Source: an uncultured delta proteobacterium
GTDB lineage: Bacteria; Myxococcota_A; Polyangia; Polyangiales; Polyangiaceae
NCBI GenBank assembly: GCA_903906315.1
Contig: CAIVJW010000216.1
Location: forward strand, 1-64,000
Length of the DNA stretch: 64,000 bases
Reading direction: 5' to 3'
Below, piece by piece: positions 9,367-23,717 of the stretch (position 1 is the first letter of the stretch; every line of letters begins with the position of its first letter). Made by a program: the position numbers and the translations under genes. The notes beneath the pieces were generated by a model, which had not been told where the DNA came from, ran no database searches, and saw only the letters and a list, made by a program, of their open reading frames with translations.

Positions 9367-10182
9367 GTGAAGTCGAACCTCGTCGTACGTCTGATCACGG
9401 CCCTGGTCGGGGCGCCGCTCATCCTCGCGCTCCTGTACGTGGGGCCCGCTTGGGGGTGGTTCGCGTTCGTGGCCACCGCCGCGGCGGTCGGCGCGTTCGA
9501 GCTCTTCGCGATGACCCACGCGGGCGACCGCGTCGCGCAGGCGGTCGGAGTGCTGCTCACCGAGGCCGTGATGGCGGTCCTCTACTTCCGCGGCGAGGAC
9601 GCCAAGGCGCTCCTGACCCTGCTGATCGCGCTCCCGATCGTGGCGATGCTGCTGGTCCTGTGGCGCCTCGGCGACATCACGACCGCCGCGACGCGGGTCG
9701 CCGCGACGGCGTTCGGCCCCCTCTACGTGGGCGGCGGCCTCGGCGCCATCGCGCTGCTTCGGCGGGACGGCGGCGCGGACGGGCCTGCGTTCGTGGTCCT
9801 CGCGCTCATGATGGCGTGGTTCAGCGACACCGGCGGCTACTTCGCCGGCCGCGCCTTCGGCAAGCACAAGCTCTACGAGGCCGTGAGCCCCAAGAAGACG
9901 GTCGAGGGCGCCGTCGGCGGGCTCGCGGGCGCTGCCGTCGGCGCGCTGCTCGCCCACTTCTGGTTCCTCCGATCCCTCCCCCTCGTCGACGGGCTCGTCC
10001 TCGCCATGGTCGGCGCCGCGCTCGGCCAGGCCGGCGACCTCGGGGAGTCCCTCCTCAAGCGGTCGTTCGGCATCAAGGACTCGGGTGGCATCGTGCCGGG
10101 GCACGGCGGCATCCTCGACCGCGCGGACGCGCTGATCGTGACGGGATCGATCTCGTTCGGTTACGTGCTCTGGCTGCGCTGA
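9367..10182 (+). CDS. cdsA: Phosphatidate cytidylyltransferase
   Basis: 271 residues from a GTG start, with about seven or eight hydrophobic helices. The CDP-diglyceride synthase signature is at the C-terminus ([11 protein letters not shown], then [14 protein letters not shown]), with Ala where Leu/Phe is usual in DRxD. Upstream, [16 protein letters not shown] and [12 protein letters not shown] are also family hallmarks. It makes CDP-diacylglycerol from phosphatidic acid and CTP in the inner membrane. It is the second gene of a uppS-cdsA operon; dxr and rseP, which often follow, are absent here. Confidence 0.96.
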   Translation: MKSNLVVRLITALVGAPLILALLYVGPAWGWFAFVATAAAVGAFELFAMTHAGDRVAQAVGVLLTEAVMAVLYFRGEDAKALLTLLIALPIVAMLLVLWRLGDITTAATRVAATAFGPLYVGGGLGAIALLRRDGGADGPAFVVLALMMAWFSDTGGYFAGRAFGKHKLYEAVSPKKTVEGAVGGLAGAAVGALLAHFWFLRSLPLVDGLVLAMVGAALGQAGDLGESLLKRSFGIKDSGGIVPGHGGILDRADALIVTGSISFGYVLWLR

Positions 10183-10545
10183 CCGTTCGTCGACCGCGCC
10201 ACGCCGAGGTCGGGTAGCTCCGCCTGCCAGCACGAGCCTCGGAGTCCGCGCCGCCATCCGAGCCGGATCCAGCGGGCGCTCGCCTCCCGCGAAAGCCGGC
10301 AATCCGGATTGACCAGCTCCCGCCCTGCGCGGTCGAGGCCGCCCCGCCGCTCGGGGATGACGACGACTCGGGGGGGCGTCCTCGGCAGACACGCAATCCA
10401 TGCGCGAAATGGCGTCGGGGACTCGAGACCATGCGCCGGCGACGCAACGTCACGCGGCGCACTGGATTGACGCACTCGGTGGATACGCCTACCCTTCCCA
10501 GCACGTCCTCGCGCGCTTCGTCGCGAGTAGAGACAGGGGTGCCAC
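10183..10545. other. 363-bp intergenic region, promoter at its right end
   Basis: No coding sequence is supported. The right end carries a -35/-10 candidate for the lipoprotein gene at 10546. No T-run terminator for cdsA was recognised. Confidence 0.5.
10467..10495 (+). promoter_or_regulatory. Candidate sigma70-type promoter for the lipoprotein at 10546
   Basis: TTGACG (10467-10472), a 17-base spacer, then TACCCT (10490-10495). The -35 matches consensus in 5 of 6 positions, the -10 in 3 of 6. The start codon lies 50 bases after the -10, leaving room for a leader with the Shine-Dalgarno AGGGG. Confidence 0.45.
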
Positions 10546-12273
10546 ATGAACGGTCGAATGCTGGTCTGCGCGGCGATCGTCGCGCTGTCTACCTCGTGTG
10601 TCGTCACGGAGAAGAGCTCCGACGCCGATGGCGGCGCCGGAGGCAGCGCGGCGGGGCCGAGCTGCCTCGTCGCGTCGGCATGCTGCGCGCTCGCGCAGCA
10701 GCGCGGCACGGCGGACCCGCGCCAGGGGACGAGCGACTGCGACGGCAAGAACCTCGGCGGCAAGGAGTGGTGCGGCGCGGCCGCCGAGCTCGCGAAGAAG
10801 GCGCTGAACGCCCAGGAAGTCGAGGGTCAGTGCGTCCTCGGCCTGACGCCGAACACGGTCACGCGCGTGCCGATCGTGTGGGTGAACTCGACCAGCGAGA
10901 ACAAGGTCGCGCTCTTCGATTCGCCGACGGGCAACGAGATCCTGCGCGTCCCGACCTGGGGCAACTTCCCCAACCGCACGGCGGTGGCCAACGACGGCTC
11001 GGTGTGGATCACGAACCGCGACTCGTACCAGTACATCCACATCGGCCTCGACGGGAAGGTCCTCTGCGCGAGCGAGTACGGGCAGAACCAGCCCTCGGAC
11101 GACCCGGCGAAGGTCGGCTACACGCGCGCCGCCGCGATCGACACGGACGGCTTCGCGTGGATCGGCTTCAACGACACCGGAGAGCTCGTGAAGCTCGACC
11201 CGCGCGCGACCGACGGCAAGGTCACGCTCACCGATCCCGCCGACGGCACCACCCAGGAGGCGCCGAAGTGCAAGGAGGTGAAGCGGCTCAAGATGGGCAC
11301 GACGAGGCCCTACGGGCTCGCCGCCGACGGCGACGGAAACCTCTGGGTCGGCATCCTCGGCAGCGGCACGGTCGCCAAGATCGACGCGCGCAACGACACG
11401 ATCGTGGCCGAGTACGACCTCGCGCAGGACCCGTCCTTCCCCGCGGATGCCTGCCAGAGCTTCTACGGCATGGCGATCGACATGGAGGGGAACCCCTGGT
11501 ACGCGAACATGAGCTGCGGCAACGTGCTCAAGCTCGACAAGAACACGGGCAAGGTCATCGGCAACTACAAGGCGCCCGACGACAAGCCGATGTCGACCCC
11601 GCGCGCGATCGGCATCGATCGCGACGGGCACATGTGGGTCGCCGACAACGGCACGCAGTACGTGAACCAGTTCGACCTGAGCGGGACGTGGCTCAAGCGC
11701 GTGGACGTGAGCTGCGTCGAGAACGACACGTCCCCCGGTACGCTGGGGACGGGCTCGGACATCGACGGCGACATGTGGACCGTGAACCAGAATGAAGGCC
11801 TCGTGTCGAAGTACAAGACCGACGGCACGAAGCTCGGCTGCTATCCGAAGGTCGACCCCGCCGACCCGGATCCCGCGGCGAAGAAGCTCGCCTCTCCGTA
11901 CACCTACTCCGATCTCACCGGGTCGACGAACTCGCTCGTGACGAGCCAGCTCGGGCGCTGGCGCGCCGTGGTCGAGTCCGCGCAAGCCGTGACGTGGGCG
12001 CTCGTCAGCTACAAGGCGACGACGCCGGAAGGCACGTCGGTGTGCGTGCGCGTCCGATCGGCCGCGGGGAAGGCCGAGCTGCAAGTCGCGACATGGAGCA
12101 CCGCGCTCTGCGGGGCCGAGAAGGTCGGGCCGTACACGGTCCAGAACCTCGTGCCGGGCGGCAAGCCCCTCGTGCCGAAGGCGCAGTACCTCGAGATCGA
12201 GCTTCAGCTGAACTCGGCGAGCTCCGACTCGACTCCCACGGTGGGCGACCTCTCCGTCGCGGGCCTGAAGTAG
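10546..12273 (+). CDS. Lipoprotein with NHL/SMP-30-like beta-propeller
   Basis: 575 residues. The lipobox LSTSC puts the lipidated Cys near residue 18, followed by a Gly/Ala linker. A Cys-rich stretch (about 35-100) precedes repeated motifs of about 45-60 residues with the pattern DGxxWIxxxxxxxVxKxD (e.g. DTDGFAWIGFNDTGELVKLD, ADGDGNLWVGI, DRDGHMWVADNG). This is the pattern of NHL or virginiamycin-B-lyase-like propellers. A final ~120-residue region may be a separate beta domain. Such proteins in myxobacteria are outer-membrane or periplasmic and usually lack assigned function. Leader with Shine-Dalgarno AGGGG 7 bases from the ATG. Confidence 0.85.
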   Translation: MNGRMLVCAAIVALSTSCVVTEKSSDADGGAGGSAAGPSCLVASACCALAQQRGTADPRQGTSDCDGKNLGGKEWCGAAAELAKKALNAQEVEGQCVLGLTPNTVTRVPIVWVNSTSENKVALFDSPTGNEILRVPTWGNFPNRTAVANDGSVWITNRDSYQYIHIGLDGKVLCASEYGQNQPSDDPAKVGYTRAAAIDTDGFAWIGFNDTGELVKLDPRATDGKVTLTDPADGTTQEAPKCKEVKRLKMGTTRPYGLAADGDGNLWVGILGSGTVAKIDARNDTIVAEYDLAQDPSFPADACQSFYGMAIDMEGNPWYANMSCGNVLKLDKNTGKVIGNYKAPDDKPMSTPRAIGIDRDGHMWVADNGTQYVNQFDLSGTWLKRVDVSCVENDTSPGTLGTGSDIDGDMWTVNQNEGLVSKYKTDGTKLGCYPKVDPADPDPAAKKLASPYTYSDLTGSTNSLVTSQLGRWRAVVESAQAVTWALVSYKATTPEGTSVCVRVRSAAGKAELQVATWSTALCGAEKVGPYTVQNLVPGGKPLVPKAQYLEIELQLNSASSDSTPTVGDLSVAGLK

Positions 12274-12359
12274 CAGAGGGTTCCAGCCATGCGTCGCAAT
12301 CACGGCGACGCCGGGGCAGCAAGCGCAGGGATGCTACGGTATTCCGTGGAGGCCGACCG

Positions 12360-13421
12360 ATGCGACACCGCCCGCGACAGCATGGCTCGACACCGCGCGA
12401 GCCACGGAGGCCTCCGCCGATCGCTCCAGTGCCCGTCCGACTCCGCATGATGGCGCTCGTCGCCGCCCTCGCCTCGGCTGCGTGCCGGGGCGACGCCGGC
12501 GGGGCGGCAGGCGCGTCCGCCCAGCCCGCGGCCCCCTCGACCGGCACGTCGAGCCTCTCGCTCGCGCCCGCGGGAGCGAGCGCCGCGGGAGCGACGAGCG
12601 CGGGCGGTCCTCAGGTGAAGATCGATCCGGTGACGATGAAGCTCTACCGCGCCGACCTCTGCCTGTTCGCGAGTCTCGGCCTGCGACACCTGCGCGAGGC
12701 GTACCTCGGCAGCTTGCGCGGCGGGGAGCCGGGCCCCGGCCGCATCCCGAGCTTCGACAAGGCCCCGAACGTCGACCACGAGCGGCAGGCGCGCACGTGC
12801 GCGCAGGCGGCGGTGACCCGGGAGCCGGCCATCGCGTCGATCGACGCGCCGATGGCCTCGTTCGGCCCGCTCATGGCCCATCTCGCCGAGGAAATCGAGG
12901 AGGGCAGCGAGTACTACGTCCTCAAGCAGCACGAGCGCGACGCGTTCGCGAAGGGCAAGGCCACCCACAAGAAGCTCGTCGCTCTCTTCGCGAAGCTCGA
13001 CGAGGGCCAGAGCGCGCTCGCGGCAGGCATCGATGCGTACCGGGCCGCGCACCCCACCAACCTCGCCACGCTCGACGAGGGCGAGCGCGTCACCACGCTC
13101 GTGCTCGACGCGGGGCGAGCCCTCGTGCTCGCGCTCGTCGGCAACGCACCGGAGAAGGTCCTCGCTGCGCTGCTCGGCGCGACCGAAATCGCCTCGACGC
13201 GCGCCGCGGAGCGGGCCAAGGAGCACCCGGACGATCCGTGGAGCCGCGCCGCCGTGGGGGTCGGGGCGTTCCGACAGGCGGCGACCTCGGCCACCGCGAA
13301 GGGCGCCGGCGCCGATGCGCGGCTCACGGCGACGACGTCGTTCGCGCGGCTGGTCGAGGTCGCGCACCTCGCGCGCGCGTCTGCGTTGCTCGAGCGCGAG
13401 AAGGCGAAGCCGGGACCGTAG
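12360..13421 (+). CDS. DUF3829-like (YiiG-type) lipoprotein
   Basis: 353 residues from the ATG at 12360, chosen because GTGGAGG precedes it; ATGs at 12447 and 12450 lack a Shine-Dalgarno but would give a shorter N-region. The lipobox LASAAC lies near residue 42. After a Ser/Ala linker, the mature domain is all-helical and begins with Cys-containing KLYRADLCLFASLGLRHLRE. It fits my recollection of DUF3829 lipoproteins, whose function is unknown. An extended -10 (TGCTACGGT, hexamer 12335-12340) is 19 bases before the start. It converges with the next gene with zero spacing. Confidence 0.75.
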   Translation: MRHRPRQHGSTPREPRRPPPIAPVPVRLRMMALVAALASAACRGDAGGAAGASAQPAAPSTGTSSLSLAPAGASAAGATSAGGPQVKIDPVTMKLYRADLCLFASLGLRHLREAYLGSLRGGEPGPGRIPSFDKAPNVDHERQARTCAQAAVTREPAIASIDAPMASFGPLMAHLAEEIEEGSEYYVLKQHERDAFAKGKATHKKLVALFAKLDEGQSALAAGIDAYRAAHPTNLATLDEGERVTTLVLDAGRALVLALVGNAPEKVLAALLGATEIASTRAAERAKEHPDDPWSRAAVGVGAFRQAATSATAKGAGADARLTATTSFARLVEVAHLARASALLEREKAKPGP

Positions 13422-14336
13422 TCAGGCCACGCGCGCGGAGCGGCCATCGATGACGACGTCGACACCGCTCACGGCGTGCTTCCACTTCACGTAGCCGAGC
13501 GCGACCACGCCGCCCTCGGGGCCCGGCGCGCGGCTCGTCACCTGGCCGACGCTGGCGCCGTCGAGCAGGGTGATCGGCGCCCCCACGGGCACGTCCGCCT
13601 CGCCCTGGACCACGAGACGAACGAGGCGCTTCTTCGCGTGACCGCGCTTCTCGAGCATGAAGACGGCTTCTTGCCCGAGATAGCAGCCCTTGGAGAACGA
13701 GACGCACGCGCGCTCGAGCGAGGCCTCCTGCGGGTAGTTGTCCTCGTCGAAATCGACGCCGAACCGCCCGATCCCCTCCTCGATCCGGAGCGCCTCCCAC
13801 CCGTCGGCCGTCGCGACGACAGCGCGCTCCGCGAGGCGCGTGCGGATCGCCGCCACGACGGCGTCGCGAGCCCCGACGCTCGTGACGACGGCAGCCCCGC
13901 CGCGCCCGGTACGGTCGATCGGCGCGGTGAGGGCGCCGGCCTCGCGGGCCGCGAGGGCCGCTTCGGGCGCGGCGGGGCCGTGGAGGAGGAGCCATGCGTG
14001 ATCCGCCGAGGCGTCGACGATGACGGCGTCTTCCATGATCAGGTGCCGGTCGAGGTGCTCCTGCATCGGCGCGGCGCGGTCCCGGGGCACGGCGACGTAG
14101 AGCGCGTCGTCGGCCGCGACGACCACCAGCTCCGCGAGCAGCTTGCCCGACTTCGCGACGGCCAGGCCCAGCGCGCCATCCCCGGCGCGGAGCGGGGCGA
14201 CGTCGCAGGTGACCATCCCGTTCAGCCAGGTCGCGCGGTCCGCGCCCGTCGTCACGAGCGTGCCGAGGTCGGTCGCGTCGAGCACCAGCGCGCCCTCGCG
14301 GAGCGCAGCGCGCTGCCTTGCCACGTCGTCGCTCAT
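13422..14336 (-). CDS. ygfZ: YgfZ/GcvT-like folate-binding protein (Fe-S cluster maintenance)
   Basis: 304 residues from the ATG at 14336 (an in-frame TTG at 14372 would add 12). The hallmark KGCYLGQEAVFMLEKRGHAKKRL contains the YgfZ KGCYxGQE motif with its functional Cys. The N-terminal half has the GcvT-like block DLGTLVTTGADRATWLNGMVTCDV. YgfZ proteins use tetrahydrofolate to support repair or assembly of certain Fe-S enzymes in the cytoplasm. It stands alone between a lipoprotein gene and a hotdog gene, so context adds nothing. Confidence 0.9.
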   Translation of the reverse strand: MSDDVARQRAALREGALVLDATDLGTLVTTGADRATWLNGMVTCDVAPLRAGDGALGLAVAKSGKLLAELVVVAADDALYVAVPRDRAAPMQEHLDRHLIMEDAVIVDASADHAWLLLHGPAAPEAALAAREAGALTAPIDRTGRGGAAVVTSVGARDAVVAAIRTRLAERAVVATADGWEALRIEEGIGRFGVDFDEDNYPQEASLERACVSFSKGCYLGQEAVFMLEKRGHAKKRLVRLVVQGEADVPVGAPITLLDGASVGQVTSRAPGPEGGVVALGYVKWKHAVSGVDVVIDGRSARVA

Positions 14337-14390
14337 CGGCGCGATCCTGGTGCCCGTCGGGTGCTTTCGCAAGCGCCGTCTGACGCCCGG

Positions 14391-14906
14391 CTAGGCACCG
14401 GCGACCGCTGCGGGCGCGCTGCCGGCGAGCATCCAGACGGCCGTCTGGTCGCCCTCGTAGCAGACGGCGCCGTCGTGACGAAACTCGAGCCGGTAGCGCA
14501 CGAAGTGGCGCGTCTTGCCGAGCCGCACGCGCGTCGCCTCGCAGGTCGCGAGGATCGGCGCGCCCGGCTCGACGAGCTTGCGGAAGACGCCGCGATGGAT
14601 GTGCGTGCCGTAGCCGATCCAGCCCTCGTGATGCCGGAGCCCGAGGACGTAGTAGGCGTGAACGAAGCCAATCATCCCCGTCGCGTGGATGATCGCGCCG
14701 CCCGCGACGTGCCGCGGGTGGCGCGCCGGATCCGCGCGTTGCGAGGTGGTGAAGGGCATCGGCCGGTCGGTCGGCATCCGGCAGGCGACGAGGCTGTTCG
14801 CGACGTCGACGGAGACGAGCTCATCGAAGAGCAGGACCTCCGGATCGTAGGGGAGGTCCGCGAGGAAGGCGGCCTCGAAGGGCCCCGGAAACGTGGGCAG
14901 AGCCAT
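14391..14906 (-). CDS. Hotdog-fold thioesterase/dehydratase-like protein
   Basis: 171 residues from the ATG at 14906; in-frame sequence upstream is Arg/Pro-rich and non-coding. The layout (LVSVDVANSLVACRMP, HVAGGAIIHATGMIGFVHAYYVLG, GTHIHRGVFRKLVEPGAPI, RLGKTRHFVRYRLEF) is a single hotdog domain of the FabZ/acyl-CoA thioesterase type. The His in RHVAGG and the following helix are the expected active-site region. Substrate unknown. It is divergent from the kinase gene at 14986 across 79 bases, and both have -10-like boxes very close to their starts. Confidence 0.75.
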   Translation of the reverse strand: MALPTFPGPFEAAFLADLPYDPEVLLFDELVSVDVANSLVACRMPTDRPMPFTTSQRADPARHPRHVAGGAIIHATGMIGFVHAYYVLGLRHHEGWIGYGTHIHRGVFRKLVEPGAPILATCEATRVRLGKTRHFVRYRLEFRHDGAVCYEGDQTAVWMLAGSAPAAVAGA

Positions 14907-14914
14907 CGGCCGCG

Positions 14915-14920
14915 CGTCTA
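14915..14920 (-). promoter_or_regulatory. Extended -10 box just upstream of the hotdog gene
   Basis: Minus strand TGC-TAGACG, ending 8 bases before the ATG at 14906, with no Shine-Dalgarno between. Fits a leaderless or very short leader transcript. Confidence 0.5.
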
Positions 14921-14969
14921 GCAGCCCGCGCGCGCGCCGGCAACGCGCGCGAACGCAAGGCGACGGTGC

Positions 14970-14975
14970 TAGGCT
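14970..14975 (+). promoter_or_regulatory. Extended -10 box just upstream of the kinase at 14986
   Basis: TGC-TAGGCT, 10 bases before the GTG start, no Shine-Dalgarno. Part of a recurring pattern in the window. Confidence 0.5.
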
Positions 14976-14985
14976 CCTTCGTCCC

Positions 14986-16062
14986 GTGACGATTTGCCCC
15001 ATCTGCCGTGAGGCGCACTCCGACGGGGACCGCGTCTGCGCCCCCTCCGAGTCCGTGGGCCTCGGCGGCGCGGCGCCCGCACCGCCCTGCGCGCCCCCCG
15101 GCGAGCCGGATCCGCGGATCGGCACGAGCCTGTGCGAGGGTCGCTACCGCGTGCTCGAGGAGGTGGGGCACGGCGGCGTCGCGCGCGTCTACAAGGCCAC
15201 GGACGTCAGCACGGGGCGCACGGTCGCGTTGAAGATCTTGCACCCCGCGTATGCGAGCCAGAGCGTGGTGGTCGAGCGCTTCTGGCGCGAGTACCGCTTC
15301 TCGTCGCTCGTGAAGCACGCGAACCTCATCGACGTCGTCGCGTTCCGTCGCGCCGAGGACGGCGTCCTCGCGCTCGTCATGGAGTACCTCGAGGGCGAGA
15401 CGGTGTTCGCGGTGCTGGCGCGCGAGCGGACGATGTCGCCCGCGCGCGTGGTGCCCATCGTCAGCCAGATCGCGCTCGGGCTCGCGACCGCGCACGCAAA
15501 GCAGCTCGTGCACCGGGATCTGAAGCCGGGCAACGTGTTCCTCTGCACGGCGAGCGATTCGCCACGGCGCGACGTCGTCAAGCTGCTCGACTTCGGCGTC
15601 GCCCGGGACAACTCCGCCCACGCGGCGCAGCTCACGGCGACGGGCGCGGTGATCGGCACGCCTTCGTACATGTCGCCGGAGCAGATCCGGGGCGTGCGCG
15701 AGCTCGACCACCGCACGGACGTCTGGTCGCTCGGCGTGCTCGTGTACGAGTGCCTCACTGGCAAGCTGCCGTTCAGCGGCAAGTCGTACCAGGCGGCGCT
15801 CGGCGGGATCCTCGGCGAGGCGCCGCCGGCGCCTAGTACGCTCGACGTACCGATACCGCTCCCTGCGCCGCTCGACGCATGGCTAGACCGCGCGCTCGCG
15901 AAGCGGCCCGAGGACCGCTTCGACTCCGTGGGCGAGCTGGCCGACTCGCTCGGGCACGCCTTCGGCCTGCTAGGCGATCACACGCGCTGGGCCGCCGCGG
16001 CGCGAGACGAGCTCGGCTCGCGACTCGCATCCTCGGCGACGTTCGCAGGCGACGGGATCTGA
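14986..16062 (+). CDS. Ser/Thr protein kinase with short N-terminal zinc-finger-like segment
   Basis: 358 residues from the GTG at 14986. The first 20 residues contain CPIC and a third Cys (Cys18), a reduced version of the zinc ribbons seen on myxobacterial kinases. The Hanks kinase domain runs from about 53 to 335: glycine loop GHGGVA, VALK (Lys83), HRDLKPGN (Asp178), DFG (202-204) and SPEQ, so it should be active. There is no transmembrane helix and no obvious sensor domain. It converges with the large kinase-ATPase gene at 16079, 16 bases apart. Target unknown. Confidence 0.93.
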   Translation: MTICPICREAHSDGDRVCAPSESVGLGGAAPAPPCAPPGEPDPRIGTSLCEGRYRVLEEVGHGGVARVYKATDVSTGRTVALKILHPAYASQSVVVERFWREYRFSSLVKHANLIDVVAFRRAEDGVLALVMEYLEGETVFAVLARERTMSPARVVPIVSQIALGLATAHAKQLVHRDLKPGNVFLCTASDSPRRDVVKLLDFGVARDNSAHAAQLTATGAVIGTPSYMSPEQIRGVRELDHRTDVWSLGVLVYECLTGKLPFSGKSYQAALGGILGEAPPAPSTLDVPIPLPAPLDAWLDRALAKRPEDRFDSVGELADSLGHAFGLLGDHTRWAAAARDELGSRLASSATFAGDGI

Positions 16063-16078
16063 CGGACCTCGCGCAGGC

Positions 16079-20209
<4,131 letters not shown>

Positions 20210-20280
20210 GAGAGGAAGTATCTGCGCCGCCTCTGAGCTAGTCTACCCCCATCCGCCCCGAGGGCCGCAGGCCGCACACC

Positions 20281-21015
20281 TTGTCCACGGACACCCCCGC
20301 CCCGCCCGATCGCATCCTCGTCGTCGACGACGTCGCGCAGAATCGTCTGCTCGTCGAGGCGCACCTCGCCGCCGCGGGCTACGCGGTCTCGATGGCCGAG
20401 GGCGGCGAGAGCGCGCTCGCCCTCTTCCGCGATCAGGCGCCGGAGCTCGTCTTGCTCGACATCCTGATGCCGAAAATGGACGGCTTCGAGACCTGCCGGA
20501 TGCTGCGTACGCTTCCGGGCGGGGTCGACACGCCGATCGTCTTCCTCACCGCGCTCTGCGATCTCGGCACGCACCAGGCGGCGCTCGAGGCGGGCGCCGA
20601 CGACTTCCTCACGAAGCCCATCAACCGCACCGAGCTCCTCTTGCGCGTGCGATCGCTCCTGCGCATCCGGCACCTGACGCGCGACCTCGCGTCGACCTTC
20701 GAGCGGCTCCGCGACCAGGCCGACGAGCTCGAACGAGCGCGGCTGCGCCAGGCCGAGCTCCTCGGGGAGCTTCAGCGCGAGGTCGAGGCGCCGCTCGCGC
20801 GGATGGCGCACGCGATCGAGGCCGCTGCGCAGCCCGGGGGCGGCGAGCCGGTCGAGATCGAGCGTGCGCACGTGGACGCGGCGCGAGCGGCCCGCGCGCT
20901 CGAACGCCTCGTCGCGGCCCACCGCCGCGCCGAGGAGTCCACCGCCGTGCGCCGGATCGCGCCGGCCACGGTGGGCGAGGCGTCGCGCGAGGCGACCGCC
21001 GACGTCGCCCGCTGA
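20281..21015 (+). CDS. Response regulator receiver protein with coiled-coil tail
   Basis: 244 residues from a TTG start. The receiver domain (about 10-130) is complete: acidic pair VVDD, phospho-acceptor Asp60 in LLDILMPKMDGFE, and Lys in DFLTKPIN. The rest is a charged helical/coiled-coil region (about 140-215) with no DNA-binding or enzymatic domain, resembling a histidine kinase dimerisation helix without a catalytic part. It ends 3 bases before the convergent receiver-histidine kinase gene, a likely partner. TAGTCT at 20239-20244 may be its -10, about 36 bases upstream. Confidence 0.85.
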   Translation: MSTDTPAPPDRILVVDDVAQNRLLVEAHLAAAGYAVSMAEGGESALALFRDQAPELVLLDILMPKMDGFETCRMLRTLPGGVDTPIVFLTALCDLGTHQAALEAGADDFLTKPINRTELLLRVRSLLRIRHLTRDLASTFERLRDQADELERARLRQAELLGELQREVEAPLARMAHAIEAAAQPGGGEPVEIERAHVDAARAARALERLVAAHRRAEESTAVRRIAPATVGEASREATADVAR

Positions 21016-21018
21016 CAC

Positions 21019-22221
<1,203 letters not shown>

Positions 22222-22228
22222 GGAGCTT

Positions 22229-22234
22229 TGATTA
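22229..22234 (-). promoter_or_regulatory. Extended -10 box just upstream of the receiver-histidine kinase
   Basis: Minus strand TGC-TAATCA, 7 bases before the ATG at 22221; no Shine-Dalgarno between. Confidence 0.5.
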
Positions 22235-22349
22235 GCACACTGGAGGCGGTCGCCGTCGGGTCGCGAAGGCCTGGCGCGCGAACCGTCCCGACCGGACGCC
22301 GAGCCGCCACTGCGCCCACCGCGCCCCGTGCGCCGCCCTTCCCAGCCAT

Positions 22350-22378
22350 TTGACGCACCCGCCCGCGGGGCGTAAGCC
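22350..22378 (+). promoter_or_regulatory. Promoter abutting the VKOR-thioredoxin start codon
   Basis: TTGACG (22350-22355), a 17-base spacer, TAAGCC (22373-22378), then only 6 bases to the ATG at 22385. The -35 and spacing are near-ideal, and the expected transcription start falls at or next to the A of the ATG. This is the clearest leaderless promoter in the window. Confidence 0.65.
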
Positions 22379-22384
22379 CTCGCC

Positions 22385-23695
22385 ATGTCGAAGCCCCGGA
22401 GCGCGTGGTGGCCGTCGGCGCTCGCCTTCGTCGCCTCGGTCGCCGGCCTCGTTTTCGCGGCGCTCTCGACCTGGGACTACGCGCAGCACCTTGACCGCCA
22501 GATCCACGACGTCCACTGCAGCTTCATCCCCGGGATGCCGGCGGAGAAGGCCGCGGAGAACGCGTGCAAGGTGGCCATGTACAGCCCGTACGCCGCGATC
22601 CTGCGCGACCGGTACTGGGGCGGCGTGCCGATCGCGCTCTTCGCCGTGGGCGCATTCGCGTTCTTCACGGCGTTCTCGGCGTACGCGCTCCTCGGCGGCT
22701 GGCAGCGGCCGCGGCGAGCCGCTCAATTCCTCGCCGCGATCAGCCTGACGCCCGTCGCGGCCTCGGCCGTGATGGCCTTCCTCTCGGCCACGCGCCTCGG
22801 CCATTTCTGCAAGACCTGCGTCGGAATCTACGCCTCCTCGGCGCTGCTCGCCGGCGCCGCGATCGCGATGGTCCTCGTCGAGGGCCGCGAGATCCGCCTC
22901 GCGCTCGCCGCGACGCGCACGGACGCGCCTCGAACCGGGCCGAGCGGCGTCCCGGCCACGATCGTCGACCTCGCCCTCGACGAAACCCCGCCCCCGCGGG
23001 CGCCCGGCGGCTGGCTCCTCGTGCCGACGTGGCTCACCGTGCTGGCCCTCTGCGCGGCCACACCGGTGCTCGTCTATGCGAGCGCGATGCCGTCGTACGC
23101 CAGCCACGTCAACGCCTGCGGCAAGCTCGAGTCACCCAAGGAGACGACGGGCGCGCTGCTCCGCGTCACCCCGGCCGGCGCGACGCAGCCCGCCACGCTC
23201 TTCGTCGATCCGCTCTGCCCGACCTGCAAGGCGCTGCACCAGCGCCTCGTCGCCGAGGGCATGTACGACGGGCTCGACACCACGCTCGTGCTCTTCCCCC
23301 TCGACAACGAGTGCAACTGGATGCTCGACCGCGCGGTGCACCCGGGCTCGTGCATGGTGTCGAAGGCCGTGATCTGCGCCGACTCCAAGGCGCGCAGCGT
23401 GCTCGAGTGGGCCTACGACAACCAGGAGAAGCTCCTCGGCCTCGCGAAGGGCGGCGACCTGCCCGGAGCGCGGGCGATGGTCAAGGCACGCTTTCCGGAG
23501 GTCGACGCCTGCATCGACGCGAAGGAGACGAACCAGCGCCTGATCCGGATGCTGCGGTTCATCGTGAAGAATCACCTGCCGGTGTCGACGCCGCAAATCT
23601 ACCTCGGCGAGACCCGGCTCTGCGACGAGGACACCGACATGGGCCTGCCCTACGCGATGGGCAAGCTCGCGCCCGGGCTGGTCGCCGCGAAGTGA
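22385..23695 (+). CDS. VKOR-thioredoxin fusion, periplasmic disulfide-bond formation
   Basis: 436 residues. The N-terminal VKOR-like membrane domain (four or five helices, about 10-170) has the loop cysteines Cys45 and Cys61 and the catalytic CKTC (142-145). A further helix (about 213-230) leads to a periplasmic thioredoxin/DsbA-like domain with CPTC (278-281) after FVDPL. Bacterial VKOR homologues replace DsbB: they reoxidise the DsbA-like domain and pass electrons to quinone. It heads a three-gene operon with an OmpA-like protein and a TlpA-like lipoprotein. The VKOR residues needed for activity all appear present. Confidence 0.93.
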   Translation: MSKPRSAWWPSALAFVASVAGLVFAALSTWDYAQHLDRQIHDVHCSFIPGMPAEKAAENACKVAMYSPYAAILRDRYWGGVPIALFAVGAFAFFTAFSAYALLGGWQRPRRAAQFLAAISLTPVAASAVMAFLSATRLGHFCKTCVGIYASSALLAGAAIAMVLVEGREIRLALAATRTDAPRTGPSGVPATIVDLALDETPPPRAPGGWLLVPTWLTVLALCAATPVLVYASAMPSYASHVNACGKLESPKETTGALLRVTPAGATQPATLFVDPLCPTCKALHQRLVAEGMYDGLDTTLVLFPLDNECNWMLDRAVHPGSCMVSKAVICADSKARSVLEWAYDNQEKLLGLAKGGDLPGARAMVKARFPEVDACIDAKETNQRLIRMLRFIVKNHLPVSTPQIYLGETRLCDEDTDMGLPYAMGKLAPGLVAAK

Positions 23696-23717
23696 CGGAC
23701 GGCTCGAGGAGGTCTTC

